Source: Desulfatirhabdium butyrativorans (GTDB lineage: Bacteria > Desulfobacterota > Desulfobacteria > Desulfobacterales > JAIFKL01). From it: a DNA stretch of 5,061 nt. Shown here piece after piece: positions 1 through 5,061 of the stretch. Both the position numbers and the translations under genes were made by a program. A model generated the notes under the pieces. That model saw only the letters and a list, made by a program, of their open reading frames with translations. It searched no databases and had not been told where the DNA came from. Within the stretch, counting starts at the first letter, position 1, and every line of letters begins with the position of its first letter. The stretch is taken from contig DZCT01000385.1 in the NCBI GenBank assembly GCA_022736535.1, forward strand, positions 1-5,061, read 5' to 3'.

Positions 1-118
1 CGACAAGCACATCGCCGTCCGCATCCGAGTCATTTTTCAGCAATGACTCATGAGTAATTTTCACCGCCGTATTTTCGTCAGTTGAAACGCTGTCGTCACC
101 CGCAACCGGCGGATGATT
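1..118 (-). other. Cadherin-like domain 3 (cut by the window edge)
   Basis: Residues 1124-1162 read HPPVAGDDSVSTDENTAVKI, THESLLKNDSDADGD and then LV at the edge. Over the shared part it differs from domain 2 by only a few residues, so the tandem array certainly continues outside the window. The number of further copies and the C-terminal end cannot be seen. Confidence 0.85.
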
Positions 119-3100
119 TTCGGGAACAGCCGCATTTACTGTTATGCTGACCGTTGCGGTATTTTCGCCGCCTTTTCCGTCAGAAATTGTATAAGTGAAA
201 CTGTCCGAGCCTTTGAAATCGGCATTCGGCGTGTAAGTAAATGTGCCGTCAGCGTTCTCCGCAAGCTTTCCGTGAGCGGGCTGCGTGAAACTTGTGATAA
301 CAACCGCATCGCCGTCTGCGTCCGAGTCGTTTTTGAGCAATGACTCATGAGCAATTTTCACTGCCGTGTTTTCGTCTGTTGAAATGCTGTCGTCACCCGC
401 GACAGGGTTATCATTCACTGCATTGACAGTAATGCGGACATCTGCTGAATCTGTGCCGCCGTTACCATCCGAAATCGTGTAAGTAAAGCTGTCAGCGCCG
501 TTGAAATTCAGGTTCGGCGTGTAAGTAAATGTACCGTTTTCGTTATCAATGAGACTTCCGTTTGAAGGCTGAGTGAATGTCGAAATGCTTATCAGATCAC
601 CATCTGCATCTGTATCATTGCTCAGAAAACTTGAAGCAGAAACGACTAAGGGAATATCTTCATTTGCCGTTACGGCATCGTCTCCGGCAAACGGACCATC
701 ATTAATCGCTTCAACCGTGACGATTGCGGTAGCGGAATCCGCGCTGTACGCGTTGCTGATCTGATACCACATAACATAACTGCTATCTTCGGAAGGCGAA
801 ATCAAATCCGAATTTCCATCTCCGTCAACATCTGCCATAAAAATCGGCGTTGTTCTCTCCGCATAGGGATTAATGACATTTTCATGACCGAAAACGCCGT
901 GTCCGTCATTTTCATACCACGCGTAAGCAGATGAGACATCTATGTCGCCGTCTCCGTCTATGTCCAAGACCACAAGCGAGTTTGCCCCGCGTCTCTCACT
1001 GATAACTCTTTGCGGCGCAAAAGTTCCCTTTCCGTCCGTGTTTTCATACCAGACAATTTTCTCATCATTTTCAGATGCGGAAAGTACATCTATATCGCCG
1101 TCTCCGTCTATGTCCGCGGCAGATACGAATACCGCTCCGTCTGCGGCTGCGCTGATGACTTTCTGCTGACCGAAAGCTCCTTTCCCGTCCGTGTTTTCAT
1201 ACCATGCGATTTTGTCATCAAAGGCAGATGCGGAAAGTACATCTATATCACCGTCTCCGTCTATGTCGGCAGCAAAAACACAGGCTGCGCCGTCTGCTTC
1301 AACGCTGATAATCTTCTGTGAGTCAAAAGTCCCTTTACCGTCCGTGTTTTCATACCATGCGATTTTGTCGTCATTTGCAGAAGCAGAAAGTACGTCTATA
1401 TCGCCGTCTCCGTCCATATCCGCAGCGAACACGGAATTTGCGCCGTCTGCCTCGTCAGTGATAACTTGCCTCTCTGTGAAATTTCCCTTTCCGTCTGTGT
1501 TTTCATACCAGACAATCTTGTCGTCAAAAGCAAAAACCGACATCACATCTGCATCATTGTCTCCATCCAAATCTATTGAAAAAACAGATTTTATGCCTCT
1601 GTTTATCTCAGGGTTGATGAGCATCCGAGACCCGAAATTTCCTTCTCCGTCATTTTGATACCAAGAGACAATCTCGCTGTATTCCGAGAGTGAAAGCACA
1701 TCAAGGTCGCCGTCTGTGTCAACATCTCCGGCAAATACAAAGCTGATGCCGCTGCCGGCAAGCGCATGAATGATATGCTGCGAGCCGAAGCCGCCCGCGC
1801 CGTCTGTGTTCTCATACCACGCCAATTTCCCGTCATTCGGAGAAGCGGAAAAGACATCCGGATCGCCGTCTGCGTCCGCATCCGCGATAAAAAGAGACAA
1901 AACACCGTCTGCCTGAGCGGAGATAATCTTCTGCTGACCGAAATTGCCTTTTCCGTCCGAGTTTTCATACCATTCGATTTTATTGTCAAAAGCAGACGCT
2001 GAAACTACATCCGCATCGCCGTCTCCGTCCATGTCTCCGGCAAACACAACATTTGCGCCCTCTGCTTCAAGTGTAATCACTTTCTGCGTTCCGAAATTGC
2101 CTTTTCCGTCCGTGTTTTCATACCATGCGATTTTATTGTCAAAAGCAGAGGCTGAAAGCACATCTGTATCGCCGTCTCCGTCCATATCCGCCGCAAACAC
2201 GGACAATGCCCAGTTCGCATCGGTAGTAATAATCTTTTGGACTCCGAAGGTCCCATTTCCGTCCAAGTTTTCATACCATTCGATTTTATTGTCAAAAGCA
2301 GATGCAGAAAGCACATCTGTGTCGCCGTCTCCGTCCACATCCGCCGCAAACACGCAGCTTGCGCCGTCCGCTTCAACAGTGATAATTTGTTCAGCTCCGA
2401 AAGTTCCCTTTCCGTCCGTGTTTTCATACCATGCAATGGTGTCATCATTCCATGATGCGAGAACAATATCCGGGTCCCCGTCGCCGTCTATATCTGATGT
2501 TGTCACATATTTTGCGCCGTCCGCCTCGGTCGTAATGACCTGCTTTTCTATAAACGTGCCTTTTCCGTCAATATTTTCATAGAATACTACCTTGTCGTGA
2601 AGGGAACAGCTTGAAATTATATCTGAATCGCCGTCGCCGTCTATATCAGTCATCAAAGCTGAGTTGTCGCCTTGTTCGGAGCCGGCGCTGATCAGGCTGG
2701 GAGAAGTGAAACGCCCTTTTCCGTCAATATTTCTATACCAAGAAATCGCATCTTCGGTTTCAGAAGCGGAAAGCACATCTGTCTTGCCGTCGCCGTCTAT
2801 GTCCGATGCAAACAGAGTCGTTGCACTACCGACTGAAATGCCGACAGTTTTTGCTTCCCATGATGCGGGGTCAACGCCGGAAACGCCGCTCGTTCCCGCG
2901 CTCTGATCCCAAGCCCGGAATGTGATTTCCGCAGTACCGTTAAATTCGGGATTGGGAACAAAGCGGATTTTGGCTTCGGGCGCGAGCAAAACAGCCGATG
3001 TATCTGATACTGCGCCGAAATCCTTCCAGCTTGAGCCGCCGTTCAGTGAATACTGCCATAAGCCGTTGCGGTTGTCCGCATGAGTAATTGCGATTCCTAC

Positions 3101-3487
3101 CGGATCGCCGTCAGGGTCGGAGACAATATCTCGGATAAGGCTTTCCACCGTGTCGCCGCCGGGGTTTGTCTCGTCTTCGCTCACAGGCGTGAGCGCAGGC
3201 GTAGCGGAGGTATCAAGAATCGGGGGATGATTTTGCTCGGAAGCATCTGAGCGGGACGATTCCGAAAAGTGATCTGAGATGCGAGCGTGAGCGAGCGGAA
3301 GCGCATCGGGGTTTGAATCGGAAAAAACATCAAGCCCCACGGCAAGACCAGCAGCATCATAAAGATAACGCGGCTCCAGCGCCAGCATCAGGCGGCAGGA
3401 TTTGGGGAAGGGATTTTTCGGGTGTTGCGTTTTCCAGCCTGCTATCTTTCGTTTGAACCAACCGAGACAAGTCAAAAGAGATTTCAT
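1..3487 (-). CDS. Giant LEPR-motif surface/secreted protein with 14 FG-GAP/VCBS blades and cadherin-like repeats (3' end outside window)
   Basis: Reading from the ATG at 3487 gives 1162 codons without a stop, and the frame is still open at base 1, so the C-terminus is missing. Order of parts: basic N-terminus (1-36), LEPRYLYDAAG (37-47), polar linker (48-87), front of a cadherin/Ig-like domain (88-201), fourteen blades of about 51 residues with DxDGDGD calcium loops (about 210-910), the likely last strand of the Ig-like domain (912-930), two full cadherin-like domains (930-1123) and part of a third. Proteins of this class are large exported adhesins or matrix proteins, often type I secretion substrates. 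No classical signal peptide is visible, and any C-terminal secretion signal would lie outside the window. An ATG 18 codons upstream (3541) is in frame but lies inside a palindrome, so 3487 is preferred; the only Shine-Dalgarno candidate is a weak GGA. It may be co-transcribed with the dockerin-type gene 107 bp upstream. Ligand and exact role are unknown. Confidence -1.
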   Translation of the reverse strand, partial: MKSLLTCLGWFKRKIAGWKTQHPKNPFPKSCRLMLALEPRYLYDAAGLAVGLDVFSDSNPDALPLAHARISDHFSESSRSDASEQNHPPILDTSATPALTPVSEDETNPGGDTVESLIRDIVSDPDGDPVGIAITHADNRNGLWQYSLNGGSSWKDFGAVSDTSAVLLAPEAKIRFVPNPEFNGTAEITFRAWDQSAGTSGVSGVDPASWEAKTVGISVGSATTLFASDIDGDGKTDVLSASETEDAISWYRNIDGKGRFTSPSLISAGSEQGDNSALMTDIDGDGDSDIISSCSLHDKVVFYENIDGKGTFIEKQVITTEADGAKYVTTSDIDGDGDPDIVLASWNDDTIAWYENTDGKGTFGAEQIITVEADGASCVFAADVDGDGDTDVLSASAFDNKIEWYENLDGNGTFGVQKIITTDANWALSVFAADMDGDGDTDVLSASAFDNKIAWYENTDGKGNFGTQKVITLEAEGANVVFAGDMDGDGDADVVSASAFDNKIEWYENSDGKGNFGQQKIISAQADGVLSLFIADADADGDPDVFSASPNDGKLAWYENTDGAGGFGSQHIIHALAGSGISFVFAGDVDTDGDLDVLSLSEYSEIVSWYQNDGEGNFGSRMLINPEINRGIKSVFSIDLDGDNDADVMSVFAFDDKIVWYENTDGKGNFTERQVITDEADGANSVFAADMDGDGDIDVLSASANDDKIAWYENTDGKGTFDSQKIISVEADGAACVFAADIDGDGDIDVLSASAFDDKIAWYENTDGKGAFGQQKVISAAADGAVFVSAADIDGDGDIDVLSASENDEKIVWYENTDGKGTFAPQRVISERRGANSLVVLDIDGDGDIDVSSAYAWYENDGHGVFGHENVINPYAERTTPIFMADVDGDGNSDLISPSEDSSYVMWYQISNAYSADSATAIVTVEAINDGPFAGDDAVTANEDIPLVVSASSFLSNDTDADGDLISISTFTQPSNGSLIDNENGTFTYTPNLNFNGADSFTYTISDGNGGTDSADVRITVNAVNDNPVAGDDSISTDENTAVKIAHESLLKNDSDADGDAVVITSFTQPAHGKLAENADGTFTYTPNADFKGSDSFTYTISDGKGGENTATVSITVNAAVPENHPPVAGDDSVSTDENTAVKITHESLLKNDSDADGDVLV
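119..409 (-). other. Cadherin-like (tandem-95/VCBS class) domain 2
   Basis: Residues 1027-1123 repeat the same plan: GDDSISTDENTAVKI, LLKNDSDADGD, FTQPAHGKL, DGTFTYTPN, FKGSDSFTYTISDGKGG and VSITVNAA. The first half is nearly the same as the start of the next copy at the window edge, which points to fairly recent duplication. The linker to the next domain (VPENHPP) is three residues longer than the one before it. Confidence 0.88.
410..700 (-). other. Cadherin-like (tandem-95/VCBS class) domain 1
   Basis: Residues 930-1026 show the full signature: GDDAV.ANEDIPLVVSASSFLSNDTDADGD near the start, a TFTQPSNGSL strand, NGTFTYTPN, FNGADSFTYTISDGNGG and the closing VRITVNAVND. Such domains are calcium-binding beta-sandwiches found in tandem in bacterial surface and secreted adhesins, where they act as a stalk. 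It directly follows the propeller region and is the most diverged of the three copies in the window. Confidence 0.88.
758..2860 (-). repeat. Fourteen tandem FG-GAP/VCBS-type blades (153 bp period), likely two seven-bladed beta-propellers
   Basis: Residues about 210-910 hold fourteen units with a consensus of roughly xxEADGAxxVFAAD, DGDGDxDVLSAS, xxDDKIAWYEN and TDGKGxFGxQKVI. The first Asp of each DxDGDGD loop falls at residues 229, 281, 332, 383, 434, 485, 536, 588, 639, 690, 741, 792, 842 and 886. The spacing is therefore 51 residues for most, 52 twice, 50 once and 44 once. The DxDxDGDxD loops resemble the calcium loops of integrin-type FG-GAP repeats, and this class folds as a beta-propeller with usually seven blades. 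Fourteen units suggest two propellers: blades 1-7 at 1769-2860 and blades 8-14 at 758-1768. The first unit is led by an extra strand, SWEAKTVGIS, and the last stops at YVMWYQI, so a split terminal blade (a Velcro closure) is plausible. Confidence -1.
905..937 (-). other. Short blade 13 with in-frame loss of about seven residues
   Basis: In blade 13 (residues about 831-873) the stretch between the calcium loop and the WYEN motif reads DVSSAYAWYEN, whereas its neighbours read DVLSAS, six or so residues such as ENDEKI, then WYEN. About seven residues are missing in all between the calcium loop and the final DG-G turn, and the frame is kept. Blade 13 also begins one residue shorter than the blade before it. 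The loop and the WYEN motif are intact, so the blade may still fold with a shortened strand or turn. Confidence -1.
2885..3226 (-). other. Front part of N-terminal cadherin/Ig-like domain
   Basis: Residues 88-201 contain the run seen in cadherin-like domains of giant VCBS proteins: SDPDGDPVGIAIT, then NGLWQYSLNGGSSW, an FGAVSDTSAVLL strand, IRFVPNPEFNGTAEITFRAWDQSAGTSG. In typical members the domain goes on for about 20 more residues and ends in a strand like A-S-TATITV followed by AVND. Here that end is not next; the FG-GAP array starts instead, and a matching end, NAYSADSATAIVTVEAIND, appears at residues 912-930 (701-756). Confidence -1.
3347..3379 (-). other. LEPR motif near the N-terminus of the giant protein
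   Basis: Residues 37-47 read LEPRYLYDAAG, shortly after a basic stretch rich in Lys, Arg and Trp. This matches the LEPR-x-L motif, often followed by DAA or DGA, seen near the N-terminus of very large bacterial repeat proteins with VCBS, cadherin-like or Ig-like domains. Its exact role is not settled; an export or sorting function is commonly supposed. Its position supports the ATG at 3487 as the true start or close to it, since the motif usually lies within the first few dozen residues. Confidence -1.
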
Positions 3488-3594
3488 ATTTTTCCGCTTT
3501 TCTGTTTCAGCCACGAACGGACACGGATTTTCGTGTTTCATTTGTGAAACATTCGTGTCCATTCGTGGCAAAGAATACACACACACTTTCTTTC
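3488..3594 (-). other. Intergenic region between the two genes
   Basis: This 107 bp gap holds a 60 bp imperfect palindrome and a short GT run (five AC units at 3577-3586 on the plus strand). No convincing -35/-10 promoter pair can be picked out. Ahead of the ATG at 3487 the minus strand reads AGCGGAAAAAT, which gives at best a weak ribosome site (GGA). The gap is short enough for the two genes to share a transcript, but the sequence does not prove it. Confidence 0.6.
3510..3569. repeat. 60 bp imperfect palindrome of the CCACGAATGGACACGAA type (REP/MITE-like)
   Basis: Read on the minus strand, the arm at 3545-3569 starts GCCACGAATGGACACGAA and ends TGTTTCA. It pairs with the arm at 3510-3540, which ends CGTGTCCGTTCGTGGC. 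The stem has one G-U wobble, one A-C mismatch, a six-base bulge (CGAAAA) and a four-base loop (CAAA). Similar CCACGAA-GGACACGAA motifs recur between genes in many large bacterial genomes, so this may be a copy of a mobile or REP-like repeat. It starts 28 bp after the dockerin-gene stop and ends 22 bp before the next ATG. No T-run follows on either strand, so a classic intrinsic terminator is unlikely, though the RNA hairpin could slow transcription or shield the 3' end of the upstream message. Confidence 0.75.
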
Positions 3595-5061
3595 TTATCG
3601 CATATCCGCGAGCATTTGTAAAATAAAAATTATATCTTCCATGCCGATTCTGCCGTCTCCGTTCATATCGGCTGCCGCGTAAGCAGTGTTTTCATTCATG
3701 CCGACCAGCAGTTGAAGGGCGATAATGATGTCTTCAAGGTCAACATATCCGCTGTCGTTCACATCGCCGGGGATAACTTCGCCCCCGCTGATGAGTCCCA
3801 CCCCGCGATTGTCTCTAAGCGTGGCATTGACCGGATTGTTCAGGTCAACATTGAACACGCCGTTGATGCCGGAAGCCAGCAGATCAATCGTAATGACGGC
3901 GCTGAGACTTCCCGCCGGAATGCTGACTTTGCCGGAGAGCGGCTCCAAATTGCTTCTGGCAATGCTCGAACTGCTCACCACGTAGTCAGCCGATGCCTCC
4001 AATTCGCTCTTTTCGGACAGCGTGACAACGAAAGTCATTGAAACGACGCCTTCATCTGCAACCGCGTCTTTCACAGAAATCGCAGGCGGCGCATCATCGT
4101 CTTTGATTGTTCCGATGCCCTGATGATCGGCAATCCCGGCGTTAGACTCGTCTGAAAGATTGACAGAAAATGTCTCATTCTTTTCATAGAGCGTATCAGC
4201 GAGAACAAAGACGTTCACGGTTTTGAGCGTCTCACCGGGGTTGAATGTCAGCGTTGTATTTACAGCCGTGTAGTCTTTTCCGGCAGTCGCTGTGCTGTCC
4301 GAGTTATTACAGTTCACCGTGATGATTTTGCTGCTCGGAGCGGAAAGCGTGACGGTAAACATTGCGCTCACAGTGCCGGCGTTGCTTTCGGTCACGGTCA
4401 CATCATTGACGGAAAGCGAAGATGCGCCGTCATCGTTTTTGATCGTTCCGAGTCCCTGATTATCCGCAATTGAGGCGTTGGAGGGATTGATGAGATTGAC
4501 AAAAAATGTCTCATCATTTTCCTCTGTCACGTCGCCGATCACAGCAATATCAAGGGGCTGAGATGTCTCGCCGGGCGCAAAAGTCAGTTTTGTCGGCGCA
4601 ACAGATACATAGTCGCTTCCGCCGATAGCCGTGTTGTTGACGGTCAGATATTCCGCTGTCACGGTCCGGCTGCTGGCTGTTGAGAGAGTTACGGTAAATG
4701 TTGCATTGACCGTTCCCTCATTGCCTTCGCTGACGCTGACATCGTTGATGGAAAGCGAAGGCGGTGCGTCATCGCTTTTAATCGTTCCGACAGCCTGAGC
4801 ATCTGCAATCGCCGCATTGACAGGAGCGGAAAGATTCACATAAAATGTCTCATCGTCTTCATCCGTGTCATCGCCGAGAACAGCGATGTTTACGGTTTTA
4901 ACAGTCTCGCCGGGGCTGAACGTGAGCGTTGCCGGACCTGCGGCGGTGTAGTCATTTCCGGCAATTGCCGTGTTGTCCGCGGTCTGGTATGTCACTGTGA
5001 CGGTTTTGCTGCTCGCGGGCGCGAGATTCACCGTAAACGCGGCATTGACTATTCCGGCATT
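3595..5061 (-). CDS. Calx-beta repeat protein with C-terminal dockerin-like module (5' end outside window)
   Basis: The frame is open at the window edge and ends with TAA at 3595-3597, giving 488 visible residues. An internal GTG at 5031 is not the start: the upstream codons NAGIVNAAFT continue a normal Calx-beta strand. Visible residues 1-101 are most of one Calx-beta domain, and 102-213 and 214-326 are two full ones. Each has the family signs: SLS(I/V)NDV at the start, FTVTLS, a TLTF.PGET strand, an acidic E.(D/N)ETF.VNL calcium region and a GTIK.DD end. Residues 327-428 are a fourth, worn unit. Residues 429-488 hold two dockerin-type loops, DVNDSGYVDLED (433-444) and DMNGDGRIGMED (465-476), each followed by a hydrophobic helix. 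Calx-beta domains bind calcium and are common in large extracellular bacterial proteins; dockerins bind cohesins. No catalytic domain is visible, but the N-terminal part is missing. Domain calls are confident; the cell-surface or scaffold role is inferred. Confidence -1.
   Translation of the reverse strand, partial: NAGIVNAAFTVNLAPASSKTVTVTYQTADNTAIAGNDYTAAGPATLTFSPGETVKTVNIAVLGDDTDEDDETFYVNLSAPVNAAIADAQAVGTIKSDDAPPSLSINDVSVSEGNEGTVNATFTVTLSTASSRTVTAEYLTVNNTAIGGSDYVSVAPTKLTFAPGETSQPLDIAVIGDVTEENDETFFVNLINPSNASIADNQGLGTIKNDDGASSLSVNDVTVTESNAGTVSAMFTVTLSAPSSKIITVNCNNSDSTATAGKDYTAVNTTLTFNPGETLKTVNVFVLADTLYEKNETFSVNLSDESNAGIADHQGIGTIKDDDAPPAISVKDAVADEGVVSMTFVVTLSEKSELEASADYVVSSSSIARSNLEPLSGKVSIPAGSLSAVITIDLLASGINGVFNVDLNNPVNATLRDNRGVGLISGGEVIPGDVNDSGYVDLEDIIIALQLLVGMNENTAYAAADMNGDGRIGMEDIIFILQMLADMR
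3598..3777 (-). other. Dockerin-like module, two calcium-binding loops
   Basis: Visible residues 429-488 begin VIPGDVNDSGYVDLEDIIIALQ and end in a second copy starting DMNGDGRIGMED. Both loops match the type I dockerin pattern D-x-N-x-(D/S)-G-x-(V/I)-x-x-x-D, with Ser437 replacing the usual Asp at position 5 of the first loop. A hydrophobic helix follows each loop (IIIALQLLVG and IIFILQMLAD). It lies at the extreme C-terminus, the usual place. Dockerins dock onto cohesins, but similar pairs also occur in proteins of bacteria without cellulosomes, where the partner is often unknown. Confidence 0.87.
3778..5061 (-). repeat. Four tandem Calx-beta units (about 337 bp period)
   Basis: The units lie at 4759-5061 (cut at its start by the edge), 4423-4758, 4084-4422 and 3778-4083. 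The first three share ETF.VNL, N(A).IAD.Q..GTIK.DD and the TLTF.PGET strand. The fourth keeps NNPVNATLRDNRGVG near its end but has lost the ETF acidic segment and the PGET strand motif, having SIPAGSLSAVITIDLL instead. More units probably lie upstream of the edge. Confidence 0.9.

Noticed and set aside
2077..2466. Minus-strand frame of 129 codons, and a similar one at 1603-1989, in another frame of the giant gene
   Set aside because: They are shifted-frame readings of the same repeats, rich in Met, Thr and Arg with no known domain. The long frame covers them and has clear domains.
1944..2582. Long plus-strand frame (212 codons) with a repeated SPSPSMSAANT-like pattern, and a similar one at 1191-1658
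   Set aside because: They are antisense to the FG-GAP array and their repeat pattern simply mirrors the 153 bp period of the real gene. There is no independent start signal or family match.
758..2860. CRISPR-like regular spacing
   Set aside because: The 153 bp period is in frame and codes for protein blades. The repeats are too long and degenerate and there are no unique spacers.
3270..3305. GCGAGCGTGAGCGAGCG-like stretch as a possible small repeat
   Set aside because: It codes for the polar linker after the LEPR motif, and the apparent repeat is short and low in complexity.
3510..3569. Rho-independent terminator for the upstream gene
   Set aside because: The stem is long enough, but there is no T-run after it on either strand and the stem is not GC-rich next to the end.
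3402..3626. Plus-strand frame of 74 codons across the intergenic gap
   Set aside because: It overlaps the ends of both real genes and the palindrome, and resembles no family I know. The palindrome explains the lack of stops.
3712..4041. Plus-strand frames of 109 and 86 codons
   Set aside because: Antisense to the dockerin-like module and the fourth Calx-beta unit, where the minus-strand protein is clearly recognised.
5029..5031. Start codon of the Calx-beta gene at this GTG
   Set aside because: The codons upstream remain open to the edge and complete a normal Calx-beta strand, so this is an internal Val.

Overview
The window holds parts of two large genes, both on the minus strand, plus the 107 bp between them. 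Transcription runs right to left. The upstream gene (5061 down to 3595, its 5' end outside the window) encodes a chain of Calx-beta domains ending in a two-loop, dockerin-type calcium-binding module. The downstream gene (3487 down to 1, its 3' end outside the window) encodes a giant modular surface or secreted protein. It has an N-terminal LEPR motif, a cadherin/Ig-like domain, fourteen FG-GAP/VCBS-type blades of about 51 residues, then tandem cadherin-like (tandem-95/VCBS class) domains that run off the edge. I translated the downstream gene by hand from 3487 to 1 (1162 codons) and found no stop. It is by far the longest reading frame here, and it has no stop codon inside the window.

Organism: nothing here fixes the taxon. 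Moderate GC, giant VCBS/cadherin/FG-GAP proteins with the LEPR motif, Calx-beta proteins ending in a dockerin-like module, and an intergenic palindrome of the CCACGAATGGACACGAA kind fit large-genome Gram-negative bacteria, for example Desulfobacterota. This is an inference with low confidence.

Layout: 1-118 partial third cadherin-like domain; 119-700 two complete cadherin-like domains; 701-757 the strand and linker that seem to close the first Ig-like domain; 758-2860 the 14-blade array, read as two seven-bladed propellers; 2885-3226 the front part of the N-terminal Ig-like domain; 3227-3487 linker, LEPR motif and basic N-terminus; 3488-3594 intergenic region with a 60 bp imperfect palindrome; 3595-3777 dockerin-like module and stop; 3778-5061 four Calx-beta units, the first cut by the window edge and the last degenerate.

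Function: both products look extracellular, calcium-dependent and built from adhesin-like repeats. No enzyme, transporter, regulator, RNA gene, CRISPR array or transposase is present. I do not see a new multi-gene system. The most interesting points are the apparent nesting of a double beta-propeller inside an Ig-like domain, signs that the 14 blades arose by doubling a seven-blade unit, and the palindrome just ahead of the second gene.
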